This document shows, piece after piece, positions 23,536 to 35,448 of a stretch of 64,000 nt of DNA. Both the position numbers and the translations under genes were made by a program. The notes beneath the pieces were generated by a model, which ran no database searches, was not told where the DNA came from, and saw only the letters and a program-made list of their open reading frames with translations. This stretch comes from Ceratobasidium sp. AG-K (Eukaryota; Basidiomycota; Agaricomycetes; Cantharellales; Ceratobasidiaceae): contig JAWNGF010000001.1 in NCBI GenBank assembly GCA_037039685.1, positions 7,068,001 through 7,132,000 on the forward strand, in the 5' to 3' direction. Every line of letters starts with the position of its first letter. Within the stretch, counting starts at the first letter, position 1.

Positions 23536-24742
23536 CTAGAACGTCGGACTCAAGAAATGCTTGCTTGCTTCCTGCTGTTCGGCATTCGTGTCCTAGCACA
23601 ATCACGTTAATCGGACCCTCGTGCGAGCCGAACAACTCACCTTGAACGCAGCGATCCCAACCAACACGCCTAGCCCGAAAAAGACAAAGGCAATCGAAAG
23701 CCAAATCACTCCCCAAACTGGAAGAAGGGTCAGATTTTTGTGTATGGAGAATAAATGGGCGTACCTTGAGGAGGGCAGCACCCAAACTGCTTGGCAAACA
23801 CTGTTGCGTCACTCGTATTCACCTTGCGAGAGATCGTATCGTCAATAATATCCCATAGGGCATACATGCAGTTCATCACTCCCACAAACAGTACCTACGC
23901 AAGTTAGCGAGGCTCCCACTCGATCAAAGCACTCACGAAATACCGCAACGCAATTCCCCCAGCCACAAACCAAAACAACAGGATCAACCCCGTCATCCCA
24001 GCGATCAACACCCATGTCAACCAATTCTTCCTCGCCCACCACAGCGTAAGCAAGAAAAACGCCGCCCTACACAATCAGCTCGACCCCACCCAAACAGAAC
24101 CGGCTCGACTCACAAGACCAGACAGGCAATCTTGGACGCCTTCGTATCGAACCCACACGCAATAAGACATGCCCCGATAAAGCACGAACCAATGTACCCG
24201 GCGGGGAGCGTAATCATCGAAATACCCCCACTCATCCGCGTGGCGCCTCCCTCGTCCGCTACACCGAGCAGATGAGATGATGTACATTACACATTTGGCG
24301 ACTCACGGTCCAGCTCAATCGAATGAATCTTTGCGCAAGTGAGCACGCCCGCAAACGCGTGGCTCATCTCGTGGAACCCCACCGTGAGCAGTCTATATCT
24401 GGTGTGAGCACTAGCCGGGATTGGAGGCGCCACCTACTTGAATGGGTAAACTGGAGATAGGGGTGGAGTAATTAGTTCTGCTCCCAACTCGCTCTCTCGA
24501 CTCACTAATCCAGCTCAAGAACGGTATATGCCTATCGAGGGGGTCAGTAACTCCCGTCGGACCGCGCGTGGAACGTACCATAAAAGTCCAATTACAATCA
24601 CGTATACGGCTGCGATAATGAGAGTCACTCGTTGGGTATCGTTGGGCGTGAGCGAAGTCTTGACGTCTAATCGTCTGACGAGCTGGTGTGTGAGCTCGTC
24701 GTGGTATCGTTGCACTAGTGCGGTAGATTCGATCACAGGCAT
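23536..24742 (-). CDS. Peptidase M50B-like membrane protein
   Basis: A putative zinc metalloprotease of the membrane-embedded M50B-like group. The start is ATG at 24740-24742 (MPVIESTALVQRYHDELTHQ). Helix one is VTLIIAAVYVIVIGLLW. After two very short exons comes TVGFHEMSHAFAGVLTCAKI, holding an HExxH zinc motif, then ELDRDEGGATRMSGGISMIT, LPAGYIGSCFIGACLIACGF and several more hydrophobic helices (ACLVFAAFFLLTLWW, WVLIAGMTGLILLFWFVAGG, VWGVIWLAIAFVFFGLGVL). The protein ends NAEQQEASKHFLSPTF. At least seven introns of about 50-60 bases interrupt it. The substrate is unknown; fungal members are widely annotated by domain only. Confidence 0.85.
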
Positions 24743-25770
24743 GGTCGTCGGCAACCAGAGACAGGGGCTAGCACGAGTCGTTATATGCCCAAATCCCAAG
24801 CCAAGCGAATATTACGTATTCCAATCTATTCTTCAGCCGCAGTCGACACAGCTAGATATCAACACAGCCAGATATACAAAATGAACTTGCAAATGCAAGG
24901 CGTCGAGGACTGCGCCGGCAAGGGAATGGAAAGCGGGGCAGTACGGCACGTGATCGACCCGATCATCCAGACAATCATCAGGGGGATAAACTTTGCGAGA
25001 TACCAGGGGAATAAACTTTCTGAGATACCAGAAGGATAAACTTTGCAAGATGGGCTTGGAGTTTTGCTGTTGGCCGAATCGGCGAGTCGTATCGAGATGT
25101 ATGCACGCTCATCGTAATTCATTTCGCGCTTATCACGCATATACCCCAAACGCCAAGAACGGCTGAACTGCCTCTTGGTCACGAATGGAAGCGATTCGAT
25201 AGCCTCGAGCCGCCCTCGTCGCCCAACTCGTACGGCGCAACGAGGCCTTGATATTAAAAAAAAAAAAAAAGTTGCCGTCTGAATCGTTGGCTGAGGACAA
25301 AAAGAGCAGCGTGACCGACGTTACTGGAACCCCAACGCCAAGCACGGCACAAATAGCTCACACTCCGCTCAACAGATAGTCACAATGCCGTAGAGTTACG
25401 GAAATCGTCAACCGATGACTTGCATGACATGGGATTCACAGAGATGACAGAACATGCGATATGAGAGGTGATACACTTGACCAATCGTAGAAGCTACACA
25501 GTGCCCGAGCTGAAATGAGAAACATATCCAGACGACGCGTGCACCCACAAAAAGAATAAACAAAATGCGCGGACAATGTCAGAGTGGTGGAGTGGAGAAC
25601 GAAAAAAAAAAAAGTACGAGGCATACAAACATAGATCGCCCAAATAAGAAGTAATAGCGTAGTGGTATACTAGGCAGCACCCAGGAAATGAATAAAAAAG
25701 CACGGTCCGATTGACAGGCAATGATGGCGCATCAATCGCCCGTGCAATGACGCCGCCGTGTCATCGACAT
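24743..25770. promoter_or_regulatory. Upstream region of the M50B-like gene
   Basis: Holds the M50B-like promoter on its left side and the 3' UTR of no gene, since the next gene also reads leftward and ends at 25771-27424's stop. It includes a three-copy 25-bp tandem repeat and two poly(A) runs (about 25257-25270 and 25600-25612). Confidence 0.4.
24984..25053. repeat. 25-bp tandem repeat, three copies
   Basis: The core GATAAACTTTGCGAGATACC recurs three times with the ATAAACTTT word at 24986, 25011 and 25036, a period of 25 bases. The second and third copies differ by a few substitutions. It lies about 250-310 bases upstream of the M50B-like start codon, so it could be a promoter element or a plain minisatellite. 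Confidence 0.8.
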
Positions 25771-27424
25771 TTAAGCGTGATGTCGGCTGATTTTCTCGAT
25801 GCCCGCAGACAATGCCGTCTTGCGCTTTTGCTCCTAAACCAGAATGTCAGCAAACTGGTCGGCCGAAAAGCAGACCGGAACATGCGCGCGCGCGCCGTAC
25901 GTAAAGCGATGGGGGTGAAACGAGACGCTTGCTCACCTCTTCCTCTTCTTCCTCTTCATCTTCACGACCAGTGGACTCTTCGGCGTCCTCGTCGTCGCTA
26001 CTGGAGCGGCGAGATGAACCACTGCTGCTGCGCTCGGGACTGGTCTCGGGACTCATTGCGACGCCACTGCTTAGGACGGTGCCTTCTGGTCTGCCACGAT
26101 GTGCTGGAACGGCAACAACTGTGGGGTGATGGCGATCAGGGGTTACAGTTGCAGTCGAATTCTGACGCGTTGGGGGACTCGAAACGGTGCGTGGACGAGG
26201 AGGTGACAATGGCGTCGAGTTCTGGCGGGACGGAGGAGCCGTTCCGGTGGGCGTCTGAACAGTGGGTGTCTCGATGGGTTCGGCGTGAATGGTAGGAGCC
26301 GAATCGGTCGTTTCAGTCGATGCACGAGGTTCTTGGGCCTTTGCTGCCTCTGCTGCGGCTTCAGCTTCCTTCTTCTCGCGCTCTTCTCGCTCCCTCTTTT
26401 CTTTGCGCTTCTTGATCCAGGCCATGCCGCTGCCATCGTCATCTTCGTCACCACCGCTAACAGCGCTGGTCTTGGACTGGAGCTTGCTGTATTCTCCGGT
26501 GGTATTGACGCTCCCCATGCCACCGTAACCCCACTCGGAAAACTCGGGCTCCATCGACGGAAGCGGCTGGAGGCGCTCCTTGGCCCGACGAGCACCATAG
26601 ACTCGACCGTTGAGCATGCGCTGGGGACGAGAGCCATCGGATTGCATAAGCGGGGCCCCGAACGAGCCATAGTTTGGCTGCGAAAGCCGACCGCCAGCCG
26701 AGCTCGGACGGAGAGGCGAAGAAGTGCGGCGGGCAATCGAGTTGTCGGACGTATACCCTGACAGCTCACCGCTCCAAGATTCGCGCGAAGTGGGGCGGAA
26801 GAGCCCCAATCCGGGAACAGGAATACCGCCGATCGTTCCATTAGCGTCGGCGGATGGGAGCGAGGAAGTCGACGTGCGCTTCGGGATCGACCCAGACTTG
26901 ACACCAAACAACTTCAATAGCGAGTTGCGCTTGGCCCGTTTACGGGATATTTGGCTTTGTGTGTCGGCGTCGGTGCTTGTGGTCGAAGCCCCAGAGTCGG
27001 TCACGAGCGAGTCAGTGCGGTCGAGCGTTACGGATGGACCAGCGCCGGGCGACTGGGTGGGGAACGCAGTGGCATCGGGGGCGACTTGGCAGGGCAGCTC
27101 GACGCCGTCTTCGTCAACCATGAGTTCACGTCGAGGTTCAGGCAGCGGCGCAAATCGAATCTTGCGCGACTCGCTCATCTTGCGCTCCGTCTCGGGGCTA
27201 AGCGCCGCAGACAGTGGCGACGGCGATCGGGGAGTGTTGAGCGCCGACTGGAAACCATAGCTGGGCGTATTCGGCGACAGGCTCAGGGGGCGGCTGGCGT
27301 TGAGCAGAATGCCTCCACGGGGAGAGGCAGGCAAGAATGCAGGATTGGGGGGAATAAGCAGCGAGTTGGGGCGGCTCTGCGGCTGGTACAGCTGCGACAT
27401 GATGATGGGCGACTCGGTGGCCAT
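25771..27424 (-). CDS. Disordered hypothetical protein, conserved-type IRFAPLP motif
   Basis: Function not recognised. The first exon is a 500-codon open stretch starting at 27424 (MATESPIIMSQLYQPQSRPN). It is rich in Ser, Pro and Arg with little predicted fold. Notable pieces are SESRKIRFAPLPEPRRELMV (about residues 83-102), which looks like a conserved anchor and contains a KIRF, RVxF-like PP1-docking word; KRNSLLKLFGVKSGSIPKR, a basic amphipathic segment; a charged helix KKRKEKREREEREKKEAEAA; and a poly-Glu stretch before the only clear intron (about 25850-25936). The second exon ends EQKRKTALSAGIEKISRHHA. The many RxxS and SP sites suggest a signalling or cell-polarity scaffold, but that is only inference. 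Confidence 0.7.
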
Positions 27425-27705
27425 AGTGGACAGGTGATAGTCTATCAGCTAATAAAAGTTGCTCCAACAGTGACGTGATGGAGAGTGACGCTCGAAGCAC
27501 GGCGTTATATGGACGCTCGACAGCGGCGGAGAGACGAGCGGGGCTTGGATGAGGTGGGTGGGCAACAGAGTCAAGGCGAGAGCACATATATCTCTTTGGC
27601 CCGTGAATCCGCTCGGGGTCCTCTTGGCCCTTCAAATTCAGTTATTGCAAATAATCTGACTCCATGCCGTGACCCTTGTCACACTCTCGTGCTTCCCCCG
27701 CCTTT

Positions 27706-28092
27706 ATGGCATTACTGCTTTTATTAGCAGCACTTGGACAGGCCTGTCCAGCTCGCCACTATCAATTTACCCACGAGCTGCTCCGTGCTCGAATCGAATA
27801 TATGCGTGCTGAAACTGGCCATAGCCATATCGGTCAAGCCAAAACACCTAAAATTTCAGCCATCGCAACCGTCCCTAGACTATACGAGAGCCACATCATT
27901 GTTTATAAAATACTCCACCCGGTGCCTACCGATTCGGAAGTTTCATCCACGTCGCACGCCGCCGGGGCGCGCGTCGAGGGCAAAACGTGCCATGATGTAG
28001 TAGTCTTTGATTACTCACTAATTAACAGAAGCTTCAAAAAGAACCTCCACCGCACAGCTATCCGCGCGCATACGTGTCTTGTTACTCAGTGA
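27706..28092 (+). CDS. Possible small secreted protein
   Basis: An open frame of 128 codons starts at 27706 with a good signal-peptide shape (MALLLLLAALGQACPARH). The rest has few cysteines and no recognised domain; it ends HRTAIRAHTCLVTQ. It lies 281 bases upstream of, and divergent from, the disordered hypothetical gene. Support is only the leader and the open frame, so it could be chance. Confidence 0.3.
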   Translation: MALLLLLAALGQACPARHYQFTHELLRARIEYMRAETGHSHIGQAKTPKISAIATVPRLYESHIIVYKILHPVPTDSEVSSTSHAAGARVEGKTCHDVVVFDYSLINRSFKKNLHRTAIRAHTCLVTQ

Positions 28093-30345
28093 TTATTCAG
28101 TACACAGTCATCATGGCTACTAACACGCCGCCGACGACATTGACAGGCCTTGGCAGTCACAAACTCCACCTCCGGCTCCACTTCAATAGACCGACTCCCG
28201 ACTACCCTGACACCGACTGCCCTGACATTTGCTGCGAGCGAGAACACCGACAGGTTGGGAAACCACATGTCCTCATGTTCTAATCTCGACAATCCACCGG
28301 CACATTTCGCTCTACATCCGACTATCGCTCCAGCGTCTGTCCGATGGAAGCATTCCTCGGGCACATGACCTTCGCGCGCATTTAGCTTGATTCCAGCCGC
28401 ACAATTCCCGCCATGGGCCCAAGCAAGGGGCGGGACCAGATCTATTATACTGACTCTTACGCTCTGTTACGGTATACATATCAGTCTGCCGTCACAGATC
28501 GCCGAGATCCCATAGACGATAGACAATTCGGCGATTGGCGGTGGGTACGTAGGCCATCAAGCGCCAAGTCCACTACGCCTCATGTTGGTGCTACTATCCC
28601 TGTACCGTACCTTCCAAGCCTCACGATGTCCCATCAATAACAAAATCTGACTTTGTACCCTATATCCATGGGCCGACCCCTGTCCGAGCCATCCCTTTAA
28701 AGATCCCTTCTCTCGATGATTACGGCTCGGGAGGCCGACTCGAATAGAGCTGGGACCGCAAGGCAAGCGACGGTCCCTTCACCTTGTTCCGCACAGCGTC
28801 ACAACCGTATAGCCGACCACGGATCTCGCTCGTCTGTGACGGGACGTTCGAGATCCCTTCCGTTTACGGGTCCTTCCATGACGTGGGGGCTCGAGCGGGG
28901 GCAGATTCGGGGTGCGTAGTAAAAGGAAAAACGAACAATGCATGATATTTGCGCAGCGGAGGATAGGGACACTGAACCGCCGCCGCCCGGACGCCGTGAC
29001 CCTCGATTTCGTACCAAAGCTGTGCGTTTAGTCTAGGTCAACGCAATCCTTTTCGTCACAACTCGTACGCTACGGCAACGGCCCTCGGACACCAGCTCTA
29101 TCGGGCGCGCGCCAAGCGATCTTGCAAGCGACAGGCGGGTCGTCACGAGACCGATTTGCGCCCGTCGGCACGGTTGGGTTGCGCCTCTACCGCGCATGAC
29201 GCTAGCATATCCATCCCGACGGACCCTGGCTACCATTCCTAGCAGTGTCATAACATCCCCCGCAGTCATTATACCGCACTCGGATAACCACCGGTGAGAT
29301 CTCTGTCCGTGACATACCTCACTCCCTCCTGCGGAACCTAGAGCGACCCCGTAACGTCTGGACTTTTTGTATAGTCGCTCTGGAACATTTGATAGTCGAC
29401 GCTGTTATGATGCAGTTTTTCGAGACGCGTAGATCCGTCAGCCGAGGCTGATGAAAACGTGATGCTGAGACCGCGTTTCGTCAGATCGTTATCTGAGCTG
29501 GGGTACAGAAACGTCATGTTCGAGGTAGTGCCGCAGTCGTCGAGGTCGAGTATCATATTGCAGTTGTGAAGAACGCAAGTTCGCGAGTCGTTATCGGCTC
29601 TGCTCAGTTGGGAGCGCGGAAACCACATGGTTTAATGAAATCGTATTCTATTGCAATAGGATCATTGAGATTTCGCCATAGCTCGAGTCGGAGGTTATGA
29701 GGTATTCGGGATGCGCAACACCTCGAGTTACGCGGTGGTGGTGAAAAGAAGGCAATCTTGCGAGATCGACGCACGTGATGGTGATTACCTTTACGATCTC
29801 AACCGCCGCTCTCAATTTCGAGTACAAGTGGTTCCTCACAGGGAGTTCCATTTTTGTTGTTTTTCATGGTCTGCTGATGGCGGCAACAGTCCCACTCGAG
29901 AGACAGTGATGGACACAGTAGGTAAAAGCCCTACCTCATTTATTAAGGAATCGGAAACAAAAGTAACACGCATAGACCGAGGCCCACACCAACCTGAAGA
30001 ACGACGAGTATGAACGGATGCTGCTTTCGTAGGCTTGAAGCCACGACCGAGAGTAGGATACACTACCGGGAGGACCCAATTATCTCCTCGCTGGGATCTA
30101 CCACTCCTCCAACGCCTACCTCCCGTTAAAAGACGTAGCAACGGTTAATTAGCAGATATATGTGTGTATTAGACAAAGAAAGGGAGCACATTTTCATATC
30201 ATTAGTATCCTGGACCTCTCTCCAGTACGAAGAGGAAATGACCGCCTTTTGGACTTTCTCAAACACGTGACCACTGTGTTTATATAACATCCCGCATGTA
30301 TCCATCAGTGATCGATTCCCATCGACCTCGACGACTGCTGAAGCA
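28093..30345. other. Gene-poor stretch
   Basis: About 2.2 kb with no recognised gene. A CpG-rich, somewhat different composition spans about 28,680-29,330. The longest plausible frame is a 96-codon minus-strand ORF at 29338-29628 (begins MWFPRSQLSRADND), with no recognised motif and no homology I can name. No terminal repeats were noticed. Confidence 0.4.
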
Positions 30346-31020
30346 ATGCCTGCTATAGTTCTGACGACAAATGTCAAAGTATGTGAAATCTGCTTTCGTA
30401 AATAGAGGGCTATTCACGAGCGTGACTGATCTACGCATCCAGCCTCGTGATGAGGCCCATGAGAAAGAACTGGTTCTTGATATTTCCAAGGTGCGCCCCA
30501 AATACCGAGGTCTAGACTATATGCACACCGTAACGCTTGGTATGGTGGCAGTTTACAGCTGAGATCTTGGAAAAACCGGAGAAGTACATCTCTGTTAGCT
30601 TCACCTATTCTCCTACCTTGACTTTTGGTGGAACATTCGATCCGGCTTTTCTTATGTACATCGTAAGTTATATCTGTCATCCATCGCCCCTGGGTCAATC
30701 GGCTTGACGCCTATACGCACGCCAGACATCTTTGGGGAACATCAATCCCGAAGTCAATGAGAAATACAGCAAAGCTCTGTTTCCTTATTTGAAGGAGAAG
30801 CTGGGTCTCCCAGACGATCGTGGCTACATGTACGTGTGTTTTACGCACGTCCAATCTCCAGCTAACTAAATTTCTCACTCCCACAGCACGTTCTATGACC
30901 CGGGTAACGCATTCTTGGGGTAAGTCCGATGAGCGGTTAGATTTGGATGCTCGGTGACTAAACTCCGCCTTTGATCCTAGACACGCGGGTACTACCTTTG
31001 CGACCATTTTTGGCAAATAA
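30346..31020 (+). CDS. MIF/phenylpyruvate tautomerase-family protein
   Basis: A small trimeric tautomerase of the macrophage migration inhibitory factor fold. The ATG at 30346 is followed by Pro (MPAIVLTTNVK), the residue that becomes the catalytic N-terminal proline. Exons then read PRDEAHEKELVLDISK, FTAEILEKPEKYISVSFTYS, PTLTFGGTFDPAFLMYI, TSLGNINPEVNEKYSKALFP, GLPDDRGYITFYDPGNAFLG and HAGTTFATIFGK. Total length is about 120 residues, normal for the family. Introns of about 45-65 bases lie near 30379-30441, 30491-30548, 30664-30724, 30829-30886 and 30920-30980. Fungal members have tautomerase activity in vitro; the physiological role is unclear. Confidence 0.9.
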
Positions 31021-31315
31021 ACAAAAGAGTGGCTGGTTTGCCGATATATTCTCCCGAATTACGGTAGTAAGACATGGTAAATTTATAATAACAGTGTATG
31101 CGTTGAAGCGTGGGTGGGAGGAGAGTAGAAGGCAAAAATGAATCAAAGGGAATAAAGTAGTGACAGTGATGAGTTGAAATACAGTTGTGAGCAGGCCAAT
31201 AGTAAGAATACCGATATCCAGAGCCGATCCAAACACGAGTCCGATGCAGGCAATGTCCAGGACTGAAAGAAGTATAAGGGTAGGATTAAGAAGGGCGGTC
31301 AGTATCAAAATCAGA

Positions 31316-32631
31316 CTATTCATCGTCACTATCACAAGGAAGCTTGACAAGCTTAATTCCATCAAGGTCTTCGTCCACCAAGGTGGCTTCCTCAGCCCAA
31401 TGGTCCTCATATTCGGACTGTTGTTCGTTTGCAACGTCGCCAAACTCGATGAATACTGCATCACCATCTCCGATGTAAGCCGGTACGCAGGTCATCCAGT
31501 CTTCCAGTTTCTGCCCCTTGCGGATAAGGTGGAAGTGACCCTGGGCAGCCGTGCGGGATCTAGGGCTAGGTTCGCAGCAAGCGCAGCGCGTATTTCGCCA
31601 ACCGTGACCGAATACGGAACGTCACAAACCAACATGTTAAAATCAATGCCAGCTGTGACCCCAATCGGTAACGCGGGAGAAGGTCGAAAGCTATGGATGG
31701 CACCCAGTCAGGCCTAGGTTTGTCTGAAATTAGAACAATTGCATTTGTTAACCGAGGTTAATTCCGGAGATATGCGATTTCAGTCACCCACCAAAGCTAA
31801 GAATACCGTATCCATAATAAGACTCATCGCGGTTCTCTATTTCCCATGCGATTAGAGGTAGTCCATCGTCTTCGGGTGTCTCCGAACAGATCAGAGGATT
31901 CTCATGTCGCGTGATCAACTCGCCACTGAACGAGGCACTCGCGTTGGATCGATGGCGCCGATTTCGATTAGGGGGCTCGTCCAATCCAGTATGCTTGGGT
32001 GGGCTGCATGGAGGCGTGGCCATGAGCGAGGACTCTGATTGAAGGGCCTGAAGGACTCGGAGGGGGATGGTGACGGTGGGGTCGAGATAGAAAGGTCAAC
32101 ATTGGATACGTCGGGGCGCGGGTAAAGGCGCTGACGCTTCCTAATTGGTGACCCAGCGTCGATATCAGCCGAGAGACAGGGGTCAACATTCTCTTCATCC
32201 TCGGACAGGACGGGGCGCTCTGGGAATTGATGTCAGTCTTTCGTAATCTGAGAATGAGGCTGGACATACTATTACGATTCTTGCGAGCAGAAACAGGCGT
32301 GAGAGGGGCGTTCGGAACGAATTGGACCCAGAGTTGACACTTGTTGGGCAAGGCTAAGAGGCTATTGTTGCACAAGAGACCATCCTCGTGAATGAAGCGG
32401 ATTGCGTAATTCTGTGGTGGAGCGAACGTTTCCATGCATTTATTTCGTAGGCCCTGAAACACTTATGAGATGGTTGACATTAAGAGTCAGGGAACTTACC
32501 TTGAGCGTACGATCGTGTGCGTCCAACCACAACCAGTAGGATTCGTCGGTTTCTTCGCCATCCTGCCCCATTTTCCGAACATGTATCCGACGTCCAAGTG
32601 TGGGAACGGTAGGAGAAGCAGCAGAAGCCAT
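31316..32631 (-). CDS. Hypothetical protein, possible ubiquitin-like N-terminus
   Basis: Not recognised. The ATG at 32629-32631 begins MASAASPTVPTLGRRIHVRK. The second exon encodes ESYWLWLDAHDRTLKGLRNK and HEDGLLCNNSLLALPNKCQL then WVQFVPNAPLTPV, whose spacing recalls a ubiquitin-like or scaffold fold but matches no family I know. A disordered region with ENVDPCLSADIDAGSPIRKR and TPPCSPPKHTGLDEPPNRNR follows an intron inferred at about 32041-32103 that is needed to keep frame. C-terminal exons include FNMLVCDVPYSVT and GQKLEDWMTCVPAYIGDGDA, then an acidic end (KLVKLPCDSDDE). The last intron boundaries (about 31530-31600) are uncertain. Confidence 0.55.
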
Positions 32632-34033
32632 TGTGAGAATAATGTATAATGTAGGAATGTCCGAGTAGTAAAGAAACGAGAACCGAAAGGACACAAAAAC
32701 AACAACGATTGGTATCAAGTCAATAAGAAGACAACTAGAGTCGACCAGTGATAGCTCGCGCCGGCGCGTTCGATTGGATAAGTTGGAATAACTGTAGCAC
32801 GTAGAACCGAGTGCACGTCGACCAAGCTCCTGACGCTTTATGCAGACGGTTCAAATGAGGCGGTCCAAGCGCTGGCGGTCTTTGTTCAACCAAGGGACCC
32901 AAACAAATGTATCACAGGTGGAGCGTGAAAAGAGGCTTTGTGGAGTAAAATACAACACTCTTGACTGTTGCAAAGAGCAGGTTCAGAACTTTGAAGTTTC
33001 TGGCGTAGAACGGGGAGAAGTTGAAGGGGGGGGAAGGCAATGAGGCAGCGAGATGAGGCTGTGCCCAGCGATTAGATCACGCGGACTTTGTTGCTGCCTC
33101 GCGGCGGTCCGCATCGTCGGATCAGATTGTATGCACGCTCTGTAGATCACGCTCTCAATTTCAATTCGCAAACATGGGCGACGATGTTATCAGAGTATAT
33201 CTCAAGAGCATCAGGTTGCGGTTGTCTACATATGATGCTAGGGGCTAGTGTGGGGAGTTTAGAAAGTTATGAAAGATGAGTTCGTGTGCGAGCCACGATG
33301 CAGGCACGTTGGAGGCTACATCGGTGCTGACCGGTGGATTGGGCGATGCGTGGCTTGTGGATGGGTTTGGCACTATCTTTGTTAGAGGGATGGCCATTAT
33401 TCGCTGTGTTGTTATCAACATAACCTTTTCCCAAGCCATCGCTAGTATGAGATCAGCCTTACCAACTCGGATACAAGGAGATATGGGCTCAGTAAAAGCC
33501 ATACAATAAGGACCACAATCCCATGTTGGGTCCAAGATGTGTGCTTTTTTGTTTTTGTTTAAGCCAATTGGTTTAAGCTTACAATTGCTTCTGGTATGTA
33601 TTAGATTCTATTGAGCAATTTGCTGGTTTCGTTGTGCTCTATGCGTGTGCCACCGCTTCATTTTGATGACACAGGTCGGTTTCAACCGTAATTGCAAAGC
33701 CAAGCACAATGTGGTTCGCGTCCTAAAACTCGGTAAAAATGAAGCGTGCCACATCAAGGGGGTGGAGAACGCTGAGTCATAGGGCGTCTCGTGACTTCTT
33801 GCAGAAATCTTGTGAACTTAACCAAAACCGTACTATCGTTATATGAGTGTCAGCTACTACAAGGAGTGTACGGTGCACGTTCGAACCAAAAGAATACGAG
33901 ATCACCTTCCGCCACAGCAGCATTTGCGCAGTTTTTTGCGAGATTTTGGCAAAATGTAAGTCGGATTGTCCTCACACCCATTGGTGAAGCTACAGATAAT
34001 TTGACGTATAGCGGCTAGCTTAGGTTTTTATGA
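32632..34033. other. Gene-poor stretch
   Basis: 1.4 kb upstream of two genes that point away from each other. It contains a T-rich tract near 33541-33560 and only short ORFs (for example 33245-33535 minus). No motif or RNA gene seen. Confidence 0.4.
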
Positions 34034-35448
34034 ATGGATCATCGAAGACAAATACGCTACAGCGATCAGCCCAATAACGCTCTGGTGCTCCTTGAATCGC
34101 CCAGTGTCGTTCAACGAATATTAAGAGACTCGTCCCGTGAATCTTCCCGTAGCTTTTGGACTACACAATCCTTGGTTGCCTATCCACTGCGGCCATGTTA
34201 TGCATACGTATTTCACGAGAACCTGAGTCCGCTTGACACGGAGAGGGCAACTGGTACGTTCCATAGGATGTGGTGGGCATCAATAATTTGGGTTATTGAT
34301 GCACAATACGATTCAAAACGGCATTCCACAGTTACAGAATATTCGTCACACTCGTCCTCACGTCAGCCTCGGCCACAACAGCGACATTCCGATTCTGACT
34401 CCGGGTCGTCTCGACCACGCCCTGACCTAACTGAAGATGGACCCCCTTCTAAACGACCTCGTACCGAGCATTCTGATTCAGCGTGTCATCAGCTTTGGAG
34501 CTCGGACATACCGTGAATGGTGCGCCCGTTTGACCAAAGCTCGACGCACACGACGAGAATCCAATGCACTTACTATATGCAGGAAATTCCAATGGTACCC
34601 CCATCCAACCAGGCCCCTCAAAGTCGTCCGCCTTGCACCCGTCGCATACTCCGAGCACCCCTCCAGAATCCCTCGAATGGTTACGCTCTCGAGTTTCCTA
34701 TCTCGAATCCGAACTCGAGGTTACAAAAGCGGCCCGTGATCTGGCCATATCCGAGCAAAATATTGCCTTGGCAGCTCACGAGGCAGAGAAGCGAGCTCGT
34801 CGGGAAGCACTCGCTCAAAAGAGCGCGGCCGAAGCAGCGCAAACCCGAGCAGAGGCAGAGCAAGATCGGCTAATTCTAGAAGTCGAGAACACCAAACAAT
34901 CTAAAGACCCGGAGCATCTGCGGGGTCAACTAATGGCGATAGAGGAGAGGCTCACGAAGGCGCAGGCGTCGTTGACCGAGTTAGCAGATCAGGGCGAGCG
35001 AATCAAAGTGCTTGAGAGGGATTTAGAAGAGGCTCTGGATCGAGGTCACAAACTTGCGATACAAAAGACGGAACTAGAAAACAACCTAGAACAAGCCAGG
35101 TCTAGCACAGCACAATCCGACAAATCGACAGAGGAGATCGAGCGGCTTCAGGCAGAATTAGGCACGGCACACGAGCAGCTTAAATGCACACAAAAGTCTT
35201 TGGAGTCGATGCAGCGCAAGTACTCCGCCAAACAGCGAAAATATGAAGCGACCAAGGAGAAACTAGGGACGTGCAAGCAACGGCTCCAGAACGAAACGGC
35301 GATCATCAAGAACCTCCAGGAGACGTTTACCCCAGCAGCATACAACTCACTCGGCGCGACACACCAGACCCTCGGAGCTTTTCTAAGCGCAATGGGGTTG
35401 CCTCCTGTAGATGACCAAGAGGTAGAGCCCAAGGAGGAAGCAGAGTGA
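34034..35448 (+). CDS. Coiled-coil protein with basic Ser-rich N-terminus
   Basis: Function not recognised. The downstream exon (from about 34580) is clearly coding: a linker (NSNGTPIQPGPSKSSALHPS) and then about 230 residues of heptad-rich coiled coil with LEWLRSRVSYLESELEV, LRGQLMAIEERLTKAQASL, EEIERLQAELGTAHEQLKCT and TKEKLGTCKQRLQNETAI. It ends with NSLGATHQTLGAFLSAMGLP and an acidic tail. Upstream, an exon ends in SSRPRPDLTEDGPPSKRPR, a possible nuclear localisation signal. I infer an intron from about 34462 to 34579, and another near 34252-34324. The start at 34034 is a guess; a later ATG is possible. Confidence 0.6.

Noticed and set aside
25847..27424. 525-codon intronless protein
   Set aside because: The last 30 codons read through an intron; the spliced end (EQKRKTALSAGIEKISRHHA) is more plausible.
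29338..29628. 96-codon minus-strand gene
   Set aside because: No recognisable motif, no splice context and no signal peptide; open frame of this length can be chance.
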